Assembly: GCA_001917125.1 (NCBI GenBank)
Contig: MNTU01000045.1
Location: 1 to 52,583 of the forward strand
Source of the DNA: Azospirillum sp. 47_25
Lineage (GTDB): Bacteria > Pseudomonadota > Alphaproteobacteria > RF32 > CAG-239
Direction of reading: 5' to 3'
Length of the DNA: 52,583 bases
Under the pieces are notes generated by a model. It did no database searches. It was not told the origin of the DNA and saw only the letters and a program-made list of their open reading frames with translations. How positions within the stretch are numbered: position 1 is the stretch's first letter; the number at the start of each line of letters is the position of its first letter. A program made the translations under genes and the position numbers. Positions 18,229 through 26,387 of the stretch are shown in pieces.

Positions 18229-19191
18229 TTAAGCTTTGCTGCATTTTGAAGAGAGCAACGAGGCGGCAATTCCGATAAAGATAATCGAAAAAGTGATGGT
18301 CAGGGAATGCCACGGTTCAATCTTCCAGCCAAGATAGGGCAGGAAGATTTTGCTGCCGATGAAAATCAGAATGACAGACAATGCCTGTTTGAGATAAACG
18401 AAACGGCAGACGGCGGCTTCAAGCAGGAAATACAGCGCCCGCAGTCCGAGAATGGCAAAAATGTTGCTGGTGTAAATGATGAAGATATCCTGCGTAATCA
18501 GAAAGATGGCGGGAATACTGTCGAGGGCGAAAATTACGTCCATGGTTTCAACAATCAGCAGGGCGAAAAACAGCGGGGTGATGTAATGGCGCCCGTTTTG
18601 CTTAAGGAAAAAGTGTTCGCCGTGAATTTCATGCGTGACGTGAAAAAATCTGGAAATCGTCTTGTAAAGTCTGGTTTCTTTCAACGGCACCTGTTCTTCC
18701 GAGCCCGGCAGCACCATTTTGATACCGGTGTAGAGGAGGAAAGCGGAGAAAACATAAAGCACCCAATGGAATTCTTTAATCAGCGCATCGCCGACAAAAA
18801 TTAAAATTCCGCGCATGACCAACGCGCCGAGAATGCCCCAGAACAAAACGCGGTGCTGATACATCCGGGGAATTTGCAGCGATGTGAAAATGAGAGATAT
18901 GATAAAGACGTTGTCGAGCGAGAGGCTCTTTTCAACCAGAAAGCCGGTAAAGAACAACAGGCCTTTGTCCATGCCCTCTTCATAAATAACAAAGACGCCG
19001 AATATACAGGCGGCGAGAATGTAAACAATGCAGAGAATCAGGGTGTGCGTAAAGTTGGGAACTTCATTCTTGCGGTTAAAAAAAAGCAAATCCCATAAAA
19101 GCAGGATGATAACGGCGATGCCGAAGACTACCCACATTACGGATTCCGGGAGGACGGCATGGTGGGTGAAAAGATAGTTCAGTTTTTCCAT
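18229..19191 (-). CDS. TerC-family integral membrane protein
   Basis: 320 residues, about nine membrane segments. The TerC signature EKSLSLDNVFIISLIF is at roughly residues 87-102, and the second acidic motif is in VETMDVIFALDSIPA. TerC (Alx/MeeF) proteins export manganese or load metal onto exported enzymes; older tellurium-resistance names are misleading. A stem-loop with a U-rich tail lies in its 5' leader (19246-19275). Confidence 0.92.
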   Translation of the reverse strand: MEKLNYLFTHHAVLPESVMWVVFGIAVIILLLWDLLFFNRKNEVPNFTHTLILCIVYILAACIFGVFVIYEEGMDKGLLFFTGFLVEKSLSLDNVFIISLIFTSLQIPRMYQHRVLFWGILGALVMRGILIFVGDALIKEFHWVLYVFSAFLLYTGIKMVLPGSEEQVPLKETRLYKTISRFFHVTHEIHGEHFFLKQNGRHYITPLFFALLIVETMDVIFALDSIPAIFLITQDIFIIYTSNIFAILGLRALYFLLEAAVCRFVYLKQALSVILIFIGSKIFLPYLGWKIEPWHSLTITFSIIFIGIAASLLSSKCSKA

Positions 19192-19245
19192 AATTCTCTC
19201 ATTGGTTAATTATTACAAACGGTTCTTTGTCTGATGTAAAATAAG

Positions 19246-19275
19246 AACCCGGTTTCGTCAATGATGAAGCGGGTT
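19246..19275 (-). promoter_or_regulatory. Hairpin with U-rich tail in the terC leader
   Basis: On the minus strand, AACCCG then CTTC pair with GAAA then CCGGGTT across a 9-nt loop, with one bulged base, followed by CTTATTTTAC. It sits about 55 nt before the terC start codon and could act as an attenuator. I see no match to the manganese-sensing yybP-ykoY consensus that precedes many terC genes. Confidence 0.3.
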
Positions 19276-19385
19276 TAATCAACAGCGCCGGGAATTTTTG
19301 TTGGGAAAACGGATAATTTAATTGAAGAAGCCGTACAGTCGGTTATAATTTTGGATAAAATTAAAAAAACATTAAGGACCAGACT

Positions 19386-21746
19386 ATGACTGTTCATTCG
19401 GTTGCGCCGGAAGATTGCTGCGGCTGTTCGGCCTGTTTTAATATCTGCCCGGTGCAGGCAATAACCATGCAGGAAGACCGGGAAGGTTTCAAATATCCGA
19501 AGATTGACGAGCGGAGCTGCATTAACTGCGGCAAATGTGAAAAAGCCTGCCCGGTTTTGCATGCAGAAACGGCAGGGCGGACGTTGCATCCGGCGTTTTA
19601 TGCCGTGTGGAACCGGCAGGATGAGGCTCGTTTAAGCAGTTCTTCCGGCGGGGTTTTCCGTGTTTTGGCCGAGGATGTGCTGGTTGACGGCGGTGTGGTT
19701 TACGGGGCGGCTTTCGACGTGCATAACCGTTTGCGCCATGTGCGTGCGGAGAGCGCCGATGCTTTGGTGCCGCTGACAGGTTCCAAATATGTTCAGAGCG
19801 AAATCGGGACGGCGTTTTGCCAGGTGCGGGCTGATTTGAAAAACGGGCGCAGGGTTCTGTTTACCGGAACACCTTGCCAGGTGGCCGGTTTGTATGCCTT
19901 TCTGGGCGGCGATGATGCCAATCTGCTGACGGCGGACGTTTTGTGTCACGGGGTGCCGTCTCCGGCGGTTTTTGAGCGGTATCTGGAAAGTTTGGGCGTT
20001 GGGGAAAAGTGCCGGATTGAGTTTCGCAACAAAGACAACGGTTGGAAAAAATATGAAGTTGTTGTCGGTGACAGGGTTCATGAAACATTTCGGGCCAATG
20101 CCTATATGAAAGGTTTTTTAAGCAATCTTTATTTGCGGCCGAGTTGCGCATCCTGCCGTTTTGTCGGCTGTCGCCGTCCGGGTGATCTGACGTTGGGGGA
20201 TTTCTGGGGTGCGGGAAATTTCCGCAAGCGCTATGATGATGACAAGGGAACGTCTCTGGTGCTGCTCAATTCGCCGAAAGCCAGATCAATCTTTCAGACT
20301 TTGCAGGATAAATTTTCACTGGCTGAGCAGGTGCCTTCCGACAGTGCGGTGCCGTTTAATCCGTCTTTGGTGCATGCATCCAAGCCCGATGCGCGGCGGG
20401 CAGCTTTTTTTGATGACTTTAAGGCCGGCAAAAGCTGGGAAGAACTGGCAGCGTCTTACATCACGACCGAGAAGCCGCCGCGGCGGAAAACAGGTATTCT
20501 CAATTTGCAGCATACCAATAATTTCGGAGCCTGTCTGGTAGCTTATGCTCTGCAGACGGCAATTGAACGCTGCGGCAGTAAGGCACAGGTTATCAACTAT
20601 CGGCCCGAGAAGAAAACGCGTCCGTTCAGCGGGGCTTTTCGGCGGGAGAGGGCTGCCGGACGAAACTTTGAGAAGTTTCGGCGCAGGTTTTTAAATTTGA
20701 CCCGCGTGTGCCGCAATATGGACGATTTGTCCGAGCTGAATGCTTCGCTTGACAGTTTTGTTGTGGGAAGCGACCAGGTTTGGCGTTTTCGTTATGTTTA
20801 CCGCTTTTTGCAAGAATATCTGCTGGCTTTTGCGGCGCCGTCCAAAACGTTGTTTTCCTATGCGGCCAGTTTCGGGACGGATTTTTGGGAAGGCAATGAT
20901 CAGGCGACGGAAATTATGCGGGAGAAACTGCTGCGGTTTAACCGGGTTTCCGTCCGGGAAGAAAGCGGCATTGTCATTTGCCGGGAGGCGTTCGGTTCGG
21001 AAGCCGTGCGGGTTTTGGATCCGACGCTGTTGCTGTCAGCGGCGGATTATGCCCCGATTATCAAAGAATCGCAGTTGAAACTGCCCGGCCGCTATGTGGC
21101 GAAAATGATTCTGGACGAAACGCCCGAAGCGGCGGCGGAAGTTGAACGGCTGGCAAAAGAAAAGGGGTGGGAAGTTGTTGATATTTACGGCAGCCGGAAG
21201 AAAATAGGCGGTAAAGAGGCTATGCTGTGCCGTCCGGTCGGTGATTGGCTGAAACTGTTGCAGAATGCCGATTACGTCGTGACGGATTCATTTCATTGCG
21301 TTTGTTTTTCGCTGATTTTTGAAAAGCAGTTTATTTGTGTGGTTAATCCTGAACGGGGAATTTCCCGTTTGGACAGTCTGCTGGGAATTTTCGGTCTTCG
21401 CGACAGGCTGATAGACAGTCTTAAGGGGTTCCGTCCGGATGGCAGGGAGACAGATTACCGGCAGATTGAACGCCTTTTGCAGGTTGAAAGGAAAAAAGCA
21501 TATCGCTATTTATCCGACTGTCTGAGTCAGCCGGGGAAATCTCCGGCACCGCGCAAAGAGGTCAGAGACTGGTGTTTGTTCGGGGTGATTCCGCTTTTGC
21601 GTCAGACGCTTAAAGGAGGGATTGAAATTACGAAATTATTTAATATAATCCCGCTTATGAAAGTGAAACATTTGCCGACCAAATGCAAATATTATCTGGG
21701 CGGGGTTCTGCCTTTGCTGACCCTGAAGAGCAAGCATAAAAAGTGA
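19386..21746 (+). CDS. Fused ferredoxin/FrhB-like and polysaccharide pyruvyltransferase protein
   Basis: 786 residues. Residues 10-60 hold two 4Fe-4S motifs (CCGCSACFNICP and CINCGKCEKACP). Residues about 80-370 are an FrhB-type (coenzyme F420 hydrogenase beta subunit) region with SSSSGGVF, FTGTPCQVAGL and CxxC clusters. Residues about 385-700 are a polysaccharide pyruvyltransferase domain: NLQHTNNFGACLVAYAL, VGSDQVWR, YAASFG, SVREESG and DSFHCVCFSL. Each half usually occurs as its own protein in exopolysaccharide loci; here they are joined. The last 85 residues are not recognised. A role in redox-linked glycan decoration is inferred. It couples to the next gene by TGATG. Confidence 0.88.
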   Translation: MTVHSVAPEDCCGCSACFNICPVQAITMQEDREGFKYPKIDERSCINCGKCEKACPVLHAETAGRTLHPAFYAVWNRQDEARLSSSSGGVFRVLAEDVLVDGGVVYGAAFDVHNRLRHVRAESADALVPLTGSKYVQSEIGTAFCQVRADLKNGRRVLFTGTPCQVAGLYAFLGGDDANLLTADVLCHGVPSPAVFERYLESLGVGEKCRIEFRNKDNGWKKYEVVVGDRVHETFRANAYMKGFLSNLYLRPSCASCRFVGCRRPGDLTLGDFWGAGNFRKRYDDDKGTSLVLLNSPKARSIFQTLQDKFSLAEQVPSDSAVPFNPSLVHASKPDARRAAFFDDFKAGKSWEELAASYITTEKPPRRKTGILNLQHTNNFGACLVAYALQTAIERCGSKAQVINYRPEKKTRPFSGAFRRERAAGRNFEKFRRRFLNLTRVCRNMDDLSELNASLDSFVVGSDQVWRFRYVYRFLQEYLLAFAAPSKTLFSYAASFGTDFWEGNDQATEIMREKLLRFNRVSVREESGIVICREAFGSEAVRVLDPTLLLSAADYAPIIKESQLKLPGRYVAKMILDETPEAAAEVERLAKEKGWEVVDIYGSRKKIGGKEAMLCRPVGDWLKLLQNADYVVTDSFHCVCFSLIFEKQFICVVNPERGISRLDSLLGIFGLRDRLIDSLKGFRPDGRETDYRQIERLLQVERKKAYRYLSDCLSQPGKSPAPRKEVRDWCLFGVIPLLRQTLKGGIEITKLFNIIPLMKVKHLPTKCKYYLGGVLPLLTLKSKHKK

Positions 21747-22501
21747 TGAAGCCGAAAGATGGATATATAGCGAAACAGAAGGTTATTATCGGCGTTTGGG
21801 CCGGAATACTGGTTTGGATTTTAGCGATGACCATTCGGAGCACCGACTGGCGTTTTGCCGACCGCAGCAGTGTGGGGCTGGCGCCGTTGCCGGAAGATGA
21901 AAAAGGAGCGGTGGTTCAGGTTTATGCGGCGCGAACATACAGCTGGCGCGGCGCTTTTGCCGTTCACAGCTGGGTGGCGGTGAAACCCGAAAATGCCAAA
22001 ACCTATACGATTTATCAGGTGATGGGCTGGTATTTGCGCCGGGGATTGCCGGCGGTTTCAGTGACACAGGGAATCCCTGACCGGCGGTGGTACGGTTCGG
22101 AACCGCGGCTGGTGGGTGAAGTTCGCGGTGCAGACGCTGCCAGAGCTATTCCCGCAATTGAAAGAGCGGTTCAAAATTATCCTTACGGCCGGGTTTATCG
22201 CGCCTGGCCGGGGCCCAACAGCAATACATTCGTTTCTCATATTATTCGCAGTGTTCCCGAACTTAAGTTTGACTTGCCGTCAATCGCCATCGGCAAAGAC
22301 TGGCTGGTGGGCAACCGTTTTGTCGGTGTCAGCGAAAGCAAAAGCGGCGTGCAGTTCTCGCTTTACGGCCTGTTCGGGGTGACGCTCGGCTGGTATGAAG
22401 GGGTGGAACTGAATGTTCTCGGGCTTACTTTCGGTATAGACATACGGCGGCCGGCAGTGAAACTTCCTTTGTTCGGTCGGTTGGGACTGTCAAAAAACTA
22501 G
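21746..22501 (+). CDS. DUF3750-family protein
   Basis: 251 residues. The pattern YSWRGAFAVHSWVAVK, YQVMGWYLRRG, WYGSEPRLVGEVRG and GPNSNTFVSHI matches DUF3750, an uncharacterised family of proteobacteria. One membrane segment lies near the N-terminus (about residues 10-27), with the rest probably periplasmic. A His and an Asn/Thr motif (NTFVSHI) hint at a papain-like or NlpC-like fold, but this is not established. The ATG overlaps the previous stop by one base; a GTG one codon earlier is possible. Its TAG stop forms a CTAG palindrome with the stop of marC. Confidence 0.8.
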   Translation: MKPKDGYIAKQKVIIGVWAGILVWILAMTIRSTDWRFADRSSVGLAPLPEDEKGAVVQVYAARTYSWRGAFAVHSWVAVKPENAKTYTIYQVMGWYLRRGLPAVSVTQGIPDRRWYGSEPRLVGEVRGADAARAIPAIERAVQNYPYGRVYRAWPGPNSNTFVSHIIRSVPELKFDLPSIAIGKDWLVGNRFVGVSESKSGVQFSLYGLFGVTLGWYEGVELNVLGLTFGIDIRRPAVKLPLFGRLGLSKN

Positions 22502-23094
22502 TTCATTTCCTTAAGCAAAATTGCCAGATTATGGGTAAACAGTTTGACGGAAATGGCCAACAGAATGATGCCGAAGAATTTTTGCAGCATATAGATGGTT
22601 CCGGCGCCGAGAATGCGGTCAATTTTTTTGGTAATTTTGAGTACGATGTAAATCCAAAGCACATTGAGCAAAACGGCGAGAATGATATTGATATCCGAGT
22701 ATTGGGAGCGGATGGAAAGCAGTGTGGTCAGACCGCCGGCACCGGCTATCAGCGGAAAAACGACGGGAATAAAAGTTGCTTCCTTAGGCGAATCGGGAGA
22801 ATTTTTGAAAATTTCGATATCAAGAATCATCTCCAGAGCCATGACGAAAATGATGAGCGAGCCGGCAATGGCGAAAGAAGAAATATCAACATGGAACAGG
22901 TTCAAAAAGGCTTCTCCGACGTAGAAGAAACCGATAAACATTCCCAGAGAAAGCAGAGCGGCTTTTTTGGCATCTATTTTTTTGCCTTTTTTCTTCAGGC
23001 TTAGAAAAATAGGAATTGAGCCGGTTACGTCAATGACTGCGAATAAAACGACAAAGGCGCTGACAAACTGTTGTATGTTGAATTCTCCAAGCAT
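22498..23094 (-). CDS. MarC-family membrane protein
   Basis: 198 residues, six membrane segments. It matches the MarC/UPF0056 family by FAVIDVTGSIPIFLSLKKKGKK, IAGSLIIFVMALEMI and FPLIAGAGGLTTLLS. The family name came from the mar locus, but MarC does not cause multidrug resistance in E. coli and its role is unknown. The ATG at 23094 has AGGAG upstream and begins a normal-length protein, so the longer upstream frame is rejected. It converges on the DUF3750 gene with a 4-nt overlap. Confidence 0.9.
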   Translation of the reverse strand: MLGEFNIQQFVSAFVVLFAVIDVTGSIPIFLSLKKKGKKIDAKKAALLSLGMFIGFFYVGEAFLNLFHVDISSFAIAGSLIIFVMALEMILDIEIFKNSPDSPKEATFIPVVFPLIAGAGGLTTLLSIRSQYSDINIILAVLLNVLWIYIVLKITKKIDRILGAGTIYMLQKFFGIILLAISVKLFTHNLAILLKEMN

Positions 23095-23167
23095 TATTTT
23101 TCTCCTGAAATATCTTATGGCTTGGAAATAACAGCAAATATCGGCAAAGTCAATGTTTTTCGGCCGG

Positions 23168-23830
23168 TTAAATCTCAAGCCGGATAACAACGCGGCGGTT
23201 GCGTTCCTGATTTTCGGGAATGGCTTCGCCGTAGGCATTGACGTTGGGGTATTTGGGAACAATATGTCCCATGCCGATGGATTTGAAGCGTTCTTCGTTC
23301 AGCCCTTCTTTAATCAGAGCGTGGACGACAGCTCCGGCCCGGGCGGATGACAGTTCCCAGTCGGACGGATAGCGGGAAAGTCTGGTTTCGATGTTATCGG
23401 TGTGGCCTTCGACGCTGATGCCGAAACGGCGATATTTGTTGCTTTGGAGAAGTCCGGTTATTTTTTTCAGGAGTTCCACGGAATCTTTTTTCAAGGTATC
23501 GGAGCCTCGCTCAAAGAGAATAGAGCTGGTAATATCCAGTGTAACGCCCTGAGCATCGGAACCAATGCCGACGCCTTCGCCCAAGTCGGCATCGGCGGCA
23601 TCTTTCAGAAAGCTTAAAGCCGTTCCGTTTAATTGGTCGGGAGACAGCGTTCCGAAAGCGGCAGCCAGAGCATATTGAATTTGCGCGGCTTTGTTTTTGT
23701 CAAGCGATGACGAAGCGAAGAGCACGATAAAAAGGGCCAGAAGCAGGGTCAGCAAATCCGAGTAAGGAATAAGCCAGGTTTCGTCGGCGTGTTCTTCGTT
23801 GGGCTGTTCGGCAGGTTTTTTCTTAACCAT
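23168..23830 (-). CDS. motB: Flagellar motor stator protein MotB
   Basis: 220 residues. One membrane helix (about 27-44) carries the proton-binding aspartate, Asp25 in WLIPYSDLLTLLLAL. The periplasmic OmpA-like domain (about 95-220) has the peptidoglycan-binding pattern VEGHTDN, SDWELSSARA and NRRVVIRLEI. It anchors the stator to the cell wall while MotA couples ion flow to rotation. It lies 15 nt after motA. No other flagellar genes are in the window, so a non-flagellar MotAB-like or ExbBD-like role remains possible. Confidence 0.88.
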   Translation of the reverse strand: MVKKKPAEQPNEEHADETWLIPYSDLLTLLLALFIVLFASSSLDKNKAAQIQYALAAAFGTLSPDQLNGTALSFLKDAADADLGEGVGIGSDAQGVTLDITSSILFERGSDTLKKDSVELLKKITGLLQSNKYRRFGISVEGHTDNIETRLSRYPSDWELSSARAGAVVHALIKEGLNEERFKSIGMGHIVPKYPNVNAYGEAIPENQERNRRVVIRLEI

Positions 23831-23845
23831 TTTTGTTCCTTTGTT

Positions 23846-24616
23846 TTAGTCATTCCGCTGTTTGCGTTCCGAAACGGGAATAAAAGCCTGGAGCTTGGCT
23901 TCCATTGCCAGGGAAGAAGCGCCGGATTGCAGCGCCAGGGCGCCTTCCAGAATCATTTTTTTGATTTCGACTTCAGCGGCAGAGAGCCTTTTAAGTTTGT
24001 TGGCGAACGGGTGCCAGCAGACATAGCCGGTGAAAATACCAAGCAGGGTGGCGACAAATGCCGCGGCAATGGAATGTCCCAGCTTGTCGATGTCAGAGAG
24101 GTTTCCCAGCGCGGCAATCAGGCCGATAACGGCGCCGAGAACGCCTAATGTCGGTGCATACATACCGCCCTGGGAGAAGATAAGTGCATTGGCACGGTGG
24201 CGTTCTTCCATTTGTTTGATATCGTTTTCCGCGACTTCGTAGATGAAGTCGGCGCTGAAACCGTCGGCCACCATGGAGAGGGTGGTGCGGGTGAAAGCAT
24301 CGTCTATTTCGTTGGCGCGTTTTTCAATGGCGACGATGCCGTCTTGCTTGGCCGCTTTAGCCAAGTCAACAAAGAGTTCAAGAATTTCTTGTTTGTCGGT
24401 CAGCTTTTGTCCGCAGAAAATAATTTTGCACAGGACGGGAAAGCGTTTCAGCTCTTTCATCGTAAAAGCATTAAACAGGGCAGCGGCGGTGCCGGCGAAA
24501 ATAATCAGGTATGCGGCCGGGTTAATCAGGGCGTGCGGGTCGGCGCCTTTGAGATACATACCGATTCCGATAGAAGCCAGACCGGCGGTAATTCCGATGA
24601 CTGTTGATTTTTCCAT
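23846..24616 (-). CDS. motA: Flagellar motor stator protein MotA
   Basis: 256 residues, four membrane segments with a cytoplasmic loop between the second and third. It has the MotA/TolQ/ExbB signatures: INPAAYLIIFAGTAAALF, the charged loop around IVAIEKRANEIDD, and GGMYAPTLGVLGAVIGLIAAL with AAAFVATLLGIFTGYV. It forms the ion-conducting stator with MotB, encoded next. Both genes read leftward. A long hairpin lies upstream at 24675-24705. Confidence 0.9.
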   Translation of the reverse strand: MEKSTVIGITAGLASIGIGMYLKGADPHALINPAAYLIIFAGTAAALFNAFTMKELKRFPVLCKIIFCGQKLTDKQEILELFVDLAKAAKQDGIVAIEKRANEIDDAFTRTTLSMVADGFSADFIYEVAENDIKQMEERHRANALIFSQGGMYAPTLGVLGAVIGLIAALGNLSDIDKLGHSIAAAFVATLLGIFTGYVCWHPFANKLKRLSAAEVEIKKMILEGALALQSGASSLAMEAKLQAFIPVSERKQRND

Positions 24617-24674
24617 AGTTCTGTCCTCGTAGAGATATCTTTTAAATTATGTATTTAATGCTATCATAGAGTTA

Positions 24675-24705
24675 ACCGCTTAAAATTGAGTAAATTTTAA
24701 GCGGT
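24675..24705. repeat. 13-bp perfect inverted repeat upstream of motA
   Basis: ACCGCTTAAAATT (24675-24687) and its exact complement (24693-24705) enclose a 5-nt loop. It lies between arsC/spx and motA, both leftward. T-tracts next to it are weak, so it may be a terminator for the upstream gene, a leader hairpin for motA, or an operator. Confidence 0.5.
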
Positions 24706-24741
24706 GTTGATAAAAAAACAAGCAGAACGGATTGGTCGGGC

Positions 24742-25104
24742 TTATCCGATGAGTTCCTTTTCCCATTCATCGGCCTTAAAGCCGGTCAGGACGAAATTTT
24801 CTCCGACTAAAAGCGGGCGTTTGACCAGCATGCCGTTGGCTGCAAGCTGAGCGAACCGTTCATCTTCGCTTAGGGTTGGCAGTTTTTCTTTCAAATTCAT
24901 TGATTTGTAGAGCAGTCCCGAGGTGTTGACAAAGCGTTTGAACGGCAGTCCGCTTCGCTTTTGCCAAGTTTTGAGTTCCTCGGCGGACGGGGCGTTTTCG
25001 ACAATATGACGGGCGGTGAATTCAATTTGGTGCTGTTCCAGCCATTGTCTGGCTTTTTGGCAGGTGGAACATTTGGGATATTCCAAAAATAAATATTTTG
25101 TCAT
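24742..25104 (-). CDS. ArsC/Spx-like thioredoxin-fold protein
   Basis: 120 residues, the usual length. CSTC (Cys12, Cys15) in the YPKCSTCQKARQWL context, then RHIVENAPSAEELKTW, LPFKRFVNTSG and NGMLVKRPLLV, place it in the ArsC/Spx/YffB family. Two cysteines in CxxC form favour the Spx/MgsR or YffB branch over true arsenate reductase. It is not near arsenic genes, so the function is left open between redox regulation and thiol chemistry. Confidence 0.85.
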   Translation of the reverse strand: MTKYLFLEYPKCSTCQKARQWLEQHQIEFTARHIVENAPSAEELKTWQKRSGLPFKRFVNTSGLLYKSMNLKEKLPTLSEDERFAQLAANGMLVKRPLLVGENFVLTGFKADEWEKELIG

Positions 25105-25186
25105 GAAAAAAATTCCTTTGTTAATTGCTTTCTCCGAATATAAACCATATATTTAAGAGATACAACCCGGGAATAAGGAGGCGATC

Positions 25187-26086
25187 ATGAGCGGTGCAAA
25201 AAAATTTTTGGCATTTGACATCGGCGGAACAAAAATTGCTCACGCTTTGACAGACAGCCGCGGATGTCTGCTGGAAGAGCCTCAAAGAGACGCAACGCCG
25301 CGGGATAATGACGAAATTTTCCGGCTGTTGCAGGAAATTGTCCGCCGTTACGAAGCTGAAATCGACGGCGTAGCCATAGCGACGGCAGGCGAAGCTGATT
25401 TGGACAATCGGCGGATTATCTCGTCGGTGGGAAATATGCCCAAAGGCTATATGGATACGGTTTTTGAAAAGCTTACATCTAAACCGGTATATGTTGAGAA
25501 TGATGCCAATGCGGCATTATGGGGCGAATATTGCTGCGGTGCGGCAAAAGGCTGCCGAAACGTGATGCTGGTGGCGATAGGAACCGGAGTAGGGGTGGCT
25601 TTTCTGGTTGACGGAAAGTTGCTGAAAGGTAAATCCGGAGCTGCCGGAGAAGCTCATTTTCCGGTTAACCGGGGACAGGTACGCCGCTGTACCTGCGGAG
25701 CTTGGGACTGTTATGAAATTTATGCTTCGGGGACGGCTTTAGGGCTGGATGCCAAAGAGGTCTTCGGTGATCCGTCCGTGACCAGCCATGATGTTATCAA
25801 AGGTATTAAGGCCGGAGATGCCCGGGCGGTTAAGGCTTATGAAATTTGGGAACATGACGTTATGCAGGGAATTGCCGGGCTGGCAAATATTTTTGACCCG
25901 GAAATGGTTGTTATGTTCGGATCGTTGACCGAGTTTATGAATTTTGGTAAGCTGCAGGATGAGGTTAATCGTCAAATTCTGTCGGCGCCGTTGGTTTTAA
26001 GGCGGGCGGAACTTGAAAACAATGCGGCAATGGTCGGGGCCGTGTTGGGAGCCGTGCAAAAAATTGACAAGGAGAAAAACAGATGA
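25187..26086 (+). CDS. ROK-family sugar kinase
   Basis: 299 residues. It has the ATP phosphate loop FDIGGTKIA (about 10-18), the substrate and catalytic motif VENDANAALWGE, the second ATP motif IGTGVGVAF, and the ROK zinc-site cysteines CTCGAWDCYE. ROK kinases phosphorylate glucose, N-acetylglucosamine, N-acetylmannosamine or fructose. With nagA and nagB in the same segment GlcNAc is an attractive substrate, but they are 22 kb apart, so this is a guess. The ribosome-binding site AAGGAGG is strong. It overlaps the next gene as ATGA. Confidence 0.9.
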   Translation: MSGAKKFLAFDIGGTKIAHALTDSRGCLLEEPQRDATPRDNDEIFRLLQEIVRRYEAEIDGVAIATAGEADLDNRRIISSVGNMPKGYMDTVFEKLTSKPVYVENDANAALWGEYCCGAAKGCRNVMLVAIGTGVGVAFLVDGKLLKGKSGAAGEAHFPVNRGQVRRCTCGAWDCYEIYASGTALGLDAKEVFGDPSVTSHDVIKGIKAGDARAVKAYEIWEHDVMQGIAGLANIFDPEMVVMFGSLTEFMNFGKLQDEVNRQILSAPLVLRRAELENNAAMVGAVLGAVQKIDKEKNR

Positions 26087-26352
26087 GGCAACTGGATGCG
26101 TTTCTGGTGTGGTTGGGAATTATTGTAATCGGGCTGCTGGCTTTGATTTTTTCGTTTTATGTCGCTTCGGTGTTATTGCCGATTTTTCTGGCTGTGGTTG
26201 TTTTCTCCGCATTATTTAATTTGGGGGCAGGCTGGTATCGGAAATACAGAGACGTACGGCGCGTTGACGTTTTTTCTGCCAAACCGCGGGAAAAGCAGGC
26301 GCCGGACATCATAGATGCCGAATATGAAATAATTGACGACGGCAAGAAGTAA
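26083..26352 (+). CDS. Small two-helix membrane protein
   Basis: 89 residues with two adjacent hydrophobic helices (about 8-28 and 31-50) and a charged, acidic C-terminal tail ending AEYEIIDDGKK. No family is recognised. It overlaps the ROK kinase gene by 4 nt, so the two are translated together, and it ends at a strong terminator. The tail is probably cytoplasmic. Confidence 0.75.
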   Translation: MRQLDAFLVWLGIIVIGLLALIFSFYVASVLLPIFLAVVVFSALFNLGAGWYRKYRDVRRVDVFSAKPREKQAPDIIDAEYEIIDDGKK

Positions 26353-26354
26353 AG

Positions 26355-26387
26355 AAAATCCCCTGTTTTGCAACAGGGGATTTTTTT
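26355..26387. terminator. Bidirectional intrinsic terminator
   Basis: The stem AAAATCCCCTGTT/AACAGGGGATTTT with a TTGC loop is followed by seven T. It lies between convergent genes; the stop codon of the leftward glycosyltransferase is partly inside the T-run. Confidence 0.92.

Noticed and set aside
23168..24616. TolQ/TolR or ExbB/ExbD pair instead of MotA/MotB
   Set aside because: The second protein has a full OmpA-like peptidoglycan-binding domain and the first has the long cytoplasmic loop of MotA.
24742..25104. Arsenate reductase in an arsenic operon with the ArsB/NhaD-like transporter
   Set aside because: The two genes are 6.5 kb apart on opposite strands. The CxxC form fits the Spx/YffB branch better, and no arsenic ArsR gene adjoins either.
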